Shown here in pieces: positions 60,258 through 64,000 of a stretch of DNA of 64,000 nucleotides (position 1 is the stretch's first letter; every line of letters begins with the position of its first letter). Both the position numbers and the translations under genes were made by a program. Under the pieces are notes generated by a model that saw only the letters and a program-made list of their open reading frames with translations, was not told the DNA's origin and did not search any database. The stretch is from DATBJG01 sp963790545 (GTDB taxonomy: Bacteria > Acidobacteriota > Vicinamibacteria > Vicinamibacterales > JAMQPK01). The stretch spans positions 186,001 through 250,000 of the forward strand of contig CAWBPA010000017.1 of NCBI GenBank assembly GCA_963790545.1, written 5' to 3'.

Positions 60258-60455
60258 TCAATGCACCACGGGCTCTTCTTCCGGCTCCAGGTGGGGTATT
60301 TCCATTGCGCGCACAGCCTTGATCGCGAGCGCCAGTGCCTGCTCGGCCGGGCGACCGCCCCGCTGTGCCCGAACGTCGCGGCGGGTTTCCCTCAACTTTC
60401 GCAGCACCTGCGCACGATCGAATCGCTGACCCTGGCAGTGTTCGCAGAAGCTCAT
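60258..60455 (-). CDS. Small protein with one CxxC pair
   Basis: 65 residues. SFCEHCQGQRFDRAQVLRKL starts with a CxxC pair that could bind a metal as a dimer. The rest is helical and charged, ending PHLEPEEEPVVH. It follows the 126-residue gene on the same strand after 29 bases. Not recognised. Confidence 0.5.
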   Translation of the reverse strand: MSFCEHCQGQRFDRAQVLRKLRETRRDVRAQRGGRPAEQALALAIKAVRAMEIPHLEPEEEPVVH

Positions 60456-60484
60456 GATTCGCCTTCGACCTCCCTATAAACCCT

Positions 60485-60865
60485 TCAATCCCAGACCGGC
60501 CAGCGATGGCTCGCCATATACGCGTGCAGCTCCCTGTACGCGGGTCGTTCGATCTTGAGCGTGTCGATGAGCAACTGCACGAACTGCCTGTCATCTCGGA
60601 GGTCGGGAAAAATGCCCCCGAGGCGTACCTTAAATGCGGCAAACGTCGGGTGACGGTGCTGCGGTCCTCGAACCTGTTCCACGAGCTCATCCAGAAAGCG
60701 ATAGAGCGCCTGTTCCTTTGACTCTGTCGCGCCGTAGTACTCGAGCATCCCGGAGAGCGGCCGGGTCGTCGCCAACAGCCTCAACATTAAATCCTGAACG
60801 GCCTTCAGCTCCTGGAGCTGTGATTCAATCGCCGCCAATCGAACCGTGACATCGAAATCGGACAC
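60485..60865 (-). CDS. Uncharacterised soluble helical protein
   Basis: 126 residues. It begins with a coiled-coil-like VRLAAIESQLQELKAVQDLM, then a helical LYRFLDELVEQVRG and FAAFKVRLGGIFPDLRDDRQ. No membrane span or catalytic motif is visible. It is paired with the CxxC protein downstream. Function unknown. Confidence 0.55.
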   Translation of the reverse strand: MSDFDVTVRLAAIESQLQELKAVQDLMLRLLATTRPLSGMLEYYGATESKEQALYRFLDELVEQVRGPQHRHPTFAAFKVRLGGIFPDLRDDRQFVQLLIDTLKIERPAYRELHAYMASHRWPVWD

Positions 60866-60926
60866 ATTGCACTCCTTATAGCGGGTAGGCTCACAAGCGA
60901 TATCTGTGACCCTCGCTGACGACTTC

Positions 60927-61388
60927 TCATCCAGGTTTCGCTTTCAAAACGCCAACCTGCACCAGGAGCCCCGTAAAATCGTAGATTCGGCGCTCACGCT
61001 CGATTTGCTGCCCTCGAAGGTCAAAAAGACACACGGCGGTGAAATGGAACCGCTTGCCGCTGGCGGGCAGTCGCATGAACTCGCCGATACTGGTTCCCTC
61101 AACCCGCAATACTTCTACAACGTTGTCACCATCAATCAGGAGCTGCTCGGCCTGCGCATCCATGTCCAGGAAGGCATCGAACCAGGCCCGGTAGACCTTC
61201 TCAACACCCGCGCGTCCGTGAATCACCCCGGCCACGGGGCTTTCTACCGTGCAGTCGTCCGCATACTGCAGGGCAAGCGCCGCGGCATCGAGGCTGTCGA
61301 ACGCCTCCTGACGGCGCTTGAACAGCGCCACAATCTCCTCGCGAGTCGCGCGCCTTGTTGAATTCGATTGGGGGATGCCACCCGCCAT
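60927..61388 (-). CDS. SnoaL-like / NTF2-fold protein
   Basis: 153 residues. REEIVALFKRRQEAFDSLDA followed by YADDCTVESPVAGVIHGRAG and VEKVYRAWFDAFLDM is the start of the NTF2-like (SnoaL/ester cyclase) fold. TAVCLFDLRGQQIERERRIY and DFTGLLVQVGVL close the cone. The polyketide-cyclase role is not implied; many such proteins have unknown ligands. The start region overlaps nothing on this strand. Confidence 0.75.
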   Translation of the reverse strand: MAGGIPQSNSTRRATREEIVALFKRRQEAFDSLDAAALALQYADDCTVESPVAGVIHGRAGVEKVYRAWFDAFLDMDAQAEQLLIDGDNVVEVLRVEGTSIGEFMRLPASGKRFHFTAVCLFDLRGQQIERERRIYDFTGLLVQVGVLKAKPG

Positions 61389-61559
61389 GGTCGACTCCTC
61401 GCGCAGTATTGTGTCGGACGTCTAATAGCAGGGCGCGTGTCTCATTCCATGAAACACACGTGTCTCACTGTGAGCCACGCGGCCGGGAGCAATCCGCACA
61501 TTTCCGCCATATTCTGCAAATTTCTGGACGGTCCACCGTTTGCTCTTGCATCGTGCGTC

Positions 61560-61736
61560 ATGAAGCGAATCATCGATGCAATCGTCATCATCAATACCGT
61601 GCTCGTGCTGGCCGGCGTGTTTGTCGTCCGTTACGACCGGGCCAAAGCAGGTGCTGCGCAGTGGACTCCGCCGGCTCCCCCGGCGCAAGTGGACCCGTAT
61701 AAGCACCTGCGCGACCGTTTTTACCCGGCCGTGTAG
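61560..61736 (+). CDS. 58-residue single-pass membrane protein
   Basis: From the ATG at 61560, KRIIDAIVIINTVLVLAGVF is one membrane span preceded by basic residues (inside). A Pro-rich linker (APPAQVDPY) and an outer tail LRDRFYPAV follow. It may serve as a small envelope peptide. Readings from further upstream are not supported. Confidence 0.55.
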   Translation: MKRIIDAIVIINTVLVLAGVFVVRYDRAKAGAAQWTPPAPPAQVDPYKHLRDRFYPAV

Positions 61737-61817
61737 ACGACATCGGCTCCCCCTGCTCCCTTCTTCGCCGCATCCTCGGCTGTCTTCTCGTCGCACCGGC
61801 GCCGCTTTCGAAGTTCC

Positions 61818-62960
61818 TCAACGACGCGGCGCGTAGGTCTTGCTGAAGCCGTTCCGGCTGTTCGTCACGCTGAATGTGCCATCCGGTTGCGCGAGCACTT
61901 TGATCCAATACGCGGGGCCATTGTGCGCTGGTGGTGGCGGCGCACCCGATCCCGGCGGCGGGGGTGTCAACGCCGCAACCGGCATCGTCGTCTGGGCGTC
62001 GTCGACGTCGTTCGCAATGAAGAGTCCGGGAACCGTGTATTCCTGGCCACTCAAGAGCGAGAAGTGAAGCTGCCACAGGTCCTCGAGCCCCGGCGCTGAA
62101 TGGAGGACCTTCATCGCATCGGGTTGCCCACCCTTTCGTGTGCCATTGTTCATGATGGCCACGCGCGATCGAATGGCGTGAACCAGGATGTCGGCGTTCG
62201 ATACCGGCTGCCCGTGATGCGAAACAACGAACAGATCCACCGTGCCAACCCGGTTCGTTGGGCACATCAGGTCGAACTCCTTGTTCACCGTGAGGTCTCC
62301 GAGGTGGAGCGCTCGGAATCGTCCGAACGTGATGAGGCTTCCTACCGACTGCGCATTCTCCGTTTTGTCGACATCCTGCGGCTTGAAAGTCGCGCATAGA
62401 GGATTCGGAGACCCTGCTCCTGCCACCGGCGTCTTGATGGCTTCACCGGCCGACGTGAGGACGCGAACATCGAGATTCGGCATCGGAATGCGGTCGCCAG
62501 GTTTTACGACCATGTGACGAGCCTTGGCATAGAGCTCGGGATACGTTTTCTCGAGGAACGCGTCCGTATTGGGGTTGGGCTGAACGTTCGGTCCATGATC
62601 GATGAAATTGCCGATTGCAATCCGGGAGGCCAGCTCGGCCATACCACCAAAATGGTCTCCGTGATAATGGGTCGTGATCAGGTGGTCGATCTGTTTGATG
62701 CCCGCGTCCTTGACCGCCGCCATGATGCGGTCGGCGTCGCGCGCAGCCGCTGCTCCGCCGTTGCCAGTATCAATCAGCAACGACTCGCCGCCTGGTGTGA
62801 CGAACAGCGTTGCGTTTCCGCCCTCTACGTCGATGAGATAAATGCCGAGTCCGCCTCGCGCGGGCGACTGGGCGACGAGAAACGACCCTGACACCACAGC
62901 GCTCGAGCCGAGAAGTAGCGCAGCCAGAACGCGAATTACTGGACGACGGGCCAGTTTCAT
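61818..62960 (-). CDS. Secreted MBL-fold (metallo-beta-lactamase-like) hydrolase
   Basis: 380 residues. A signal peptide (residues 1-30, ending VAQS) precedes an MBL domain. The Zn motif THYHGDHFGG (HxHxDH) is near residue 97-106, LLIDTGNG supplies the first strand, and VSHHGQPVSNADIL gives a later His. The C-terminal 70 residues form a separate Pro-rich domain. It resembles ComEC-type soluble MBL proteins, with phosphodiester or lactone substrates possible. Confidence 0.82.
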   Translation of the reverse strand: MKLARRPVIRVLAALLLGSSAVVSGSFLVAQSPARGGLGIYLIDVEGGNATLFVTPGGESLLIDTGNGGAAAARDADRIMAAVKDAGIKQIDHLITTHYHGDHFGGMAELASRIAIGNFIDHGPNVQPNPNTDAFLEKTYPELYAKARHMVVKPGDRIPMPNLDVRVLTSAGEAIKTPVAGAGSPNPLCATFKPQDVDKTENAQSVGSLITFGRFRALHLGDLTVNKEFDLMCPTNRVGTVDLFVVSHHGQPVSNADILVHAIRSRVAIMNNGTRKGGQPDAMKVLHSAPGLEDLWQLHFSLLSGQEYTVPGLFIANDVDDAQTTMPVAALTPPPPGSGAPPPPAHNGPAYWIKVLAQPDGTFSVTNSRNGFSKTYAPRR

Positions 62961-63050
62961 AGTGGTTCTCCAGTTCTGCGGGAATGCTCCGGGGGAATCT
63001 TAACACCGACGCGACACGCTCCCGATTCCTGGCGACTGCGATTCGCGCTC

Positions 63051-63239
63051 TCAGGTCTTGACGCCCTTACGTCGCCGCACATCGGCCGGGCGGGGAGCCC
63101 GGCGTGCCTCCTGCAGCGCTCTGCGCAGCACGAACTCAATCTGACCGTTCAGGCTGCGCAGTTCATCGTCCGCCCAGCGCTGGAGGCTGTCGAGGACGTC
63201 ACGATCGATCCGAAGCAGGAAAGGCTTCCGTTCGGCCAC
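63051..63239 (-). CDS. Arc-type ribbon-helix-helix protein
   Basis: 62 residues from GTG. KPFLLRIDRDVLDSLQRWAD and ELRSLNGQIEFVLRRALQEA are the beta-strand and two helices of an Arc/MetJ-type DNA-binding dimer; R/K-rich tail follows. It begins six bases after the SPFH gene stop and is probably cotranscribed. It may autoregulate the pair. Confidence 0.78.
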   Translation of the reverse strand: MAERKPFLLRIDRDVLDSLQRWADDELRSLNGQIEFVLRRALQEARRAPRPADVRRRKGVKT

Positions 63240-63245
63240 GGCACG

Positions 63246-64000
63246 CTACTGATAAATGGTTCCCGTATTGACAACCGGTTGAGTAGACCGTTCTCCACAG
63301 AGCACGACCAACAGGTTGCTCACCATTGCTGCCTTGCGTTCGTTGTCGAGCGTCACGATTTCCCGCCGCGACAGCATCTCCAGAGCCATCTCCACCATCC
63401 CGACGGCGCCTTCGACGATCCGCTGGCGCGCCGCAATGATGGCGCCTGCCTGCTGCCGTTGCAGCATGGCGGCGGCAATTTCCGGCGCGTACGCAAGATG
63501 ACTGATCCGGGCTTCGATGACTTCGACACCGGCCTTTGCCAGCCGATCCTGAATCTCACGCTTCAGGTGTTCCGCAACCACATTGGTGTGCCCGCGCAAC
63601 GATGTCTGGGTGTCGTCGTGGGAGTCGTAGGTATAGCTGGTCGCCAGGTTGCGCAGCGCAGCTTCGCTCTGTACGTGCACGTAGTTCTCGTAGTTGTCGA
63701 CTTCGAAACTGGCTTCGGCCGAGTCCACCACGCGCCACACGACGACAGCAGCTATCTCAACCGGGTTCCCTTCGTTGTCGTTGACTTTGAGCCTCGAGCT
63801 TTCGAAGTTTCTCACGCGCATGGAAATGCGCGTGCGCTTGTACAAGGGATTCCCCCAACGCAGACCCGGAATTTTCACGGTTCCCGTATAGCTGCCAAAC
63901 AACTGCAGAACTTTGCCTTCTCCGGGATTCACCACGAAGAGACCGTTCAAACCAAAGGCGGTCAGGGCAATGACGAACGCGAGGGTCCCGACGAGTCGAG
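63246..64000 (-). CDS. SPFH-domain (stomatin/prohibitin-like) membrane protein, cut by window edge
   Basis: The frame is open at base 64000, so the N-terminus is missing; 250 residues are visible. VGTLAFVIALTAFGLNGLFVV is the N-terminal membrane span. NPGEGKVLQLFGSYTGTVK opens the SPFH domain, with NDNEGNPVEIAAVVVWRVVD and VEVIEARISHLAYAPEIAAAMLQRQQAGAIIAARQ at its end. Such proteins form membrane microdomain scaffolds. A ribbon-helix-helix gene follows after six bases. Confidence 0.88.
   Translation of the reverse strand, partial: RLVGTLAFVIALTAFGLNGLFVVNPGEGKVLQLFGSYTGTVKIPGLRWGNPLYKRTRISMRVRNFESSRLKVNDNEGNPVEIAAVVVWRVVDSAEASFEVDNYENYVHVQSEAALRNLATSYTYDSHDDTQTSLRGHTNVVAEHLKREIQDRLAKAGVEVIEARISHLAYAPEIAAAMLQRQQAGAIIAARQRIVEGAVGMVEMALEMLSRREIVTLDNERKAAMVSNLLVVLCGERSTQPVVNTGTIYQ

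Noticed and set aside
60927..61388. Polyketide cyclase implying a biosynthetic cluster
   Set aside because: The SnoaL-like fold is widespread and no polyketide genes are nearby.

Overview
The window is about 64 kb of GC-rich bacterial chromosome, densely coded. No single marker fixes the taxon. The combination of a winged-helix/FHA fusion, repeated short intergenic palindromes of the GCGCACGCT-NN-AGCGTGCGC type, a cysteine-type CcmE, a CcmF-CcmH fusion and many surface-glycan genes suggests an Acidobacteriota member, possibly Vicinamibacteria; this is inference. No CRISPR array, rRNA or complete phage is present.

Layout. 1-3.0 kb: the end of glpD, an outer-membrane protein, dtd and ttcA. 3.1-11.2 kb: a minus-strand surface-polysaccharide run (three GT4 glycosyltransferases, a polytopic GT39-like enzyme, a hexapeptide acyltransferase, an NAD-dependent epimerase and a methyltransferase), several joined by ATGA overlaps. 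11.3-14.9 kb: a frameshifted outer-membrane protein divergent from two lipoproteins, with phased GTAAGC repeats between. 15.0-17.2 kb: a radical SAM protein and a flippase-like membrane protein. 17.3-27.2 kb: a signalling and cell-wall locus (winged-helix/FHA regulator, FHA protein, 31-residue membrane peptide, PP2C phosphatase, Ser/Thr kinase, SEDS polymerase fused to a penicillin-binding transpeptidase, second FHA protein). 27.2-41.8 kb: a second glycan/lipid region including a YvcK-like/GT2-like fusion, GT2 enzymes, a nucleotidyltransferase and a third lipoprotein paralogue. 41.8-45.0 kb: an anti-sigma-like ATPase, aroA, aroK and a metallophosphoesterase. 45.0-52.9 kb: a minus-strand cytochrome c maturation operon preceded by maf. 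52.9-56.4 kb: DUF721 protein, thiolase, YdjM-like protein and recA. 56.7-58.6 kb: tRNA-Phe with a 1.8-kb integrated element bounded by a 43-bp direct repeat. 58.7-64 kb: small accessory genes, an MBL-fold protein, a ribbon-helix-helix protein and an SPFH protein cut by the right edge.

The most notable system is the 17.3-27.2 kb locus. Its gene set parallels the actinobacterial fhaA-fhaB-pstP-rodA-pbpA-pknA/B cluster that controls wall growth by phosphorylation, but its sensor architecture differs: the phosphatase carries an extracytoplasmic beta-helix-like domain, the kinase an extracytoplasmic helical-repeat domain instead of PASTA repeats, and the polymerase and transpeptidase appear to be one polypeptide.

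Six otherwise convincing genes are each broken by what looks like one extra base. Either the assembly carries insertion errors or several genes are decaying; those entries give the repaired reading and say so.
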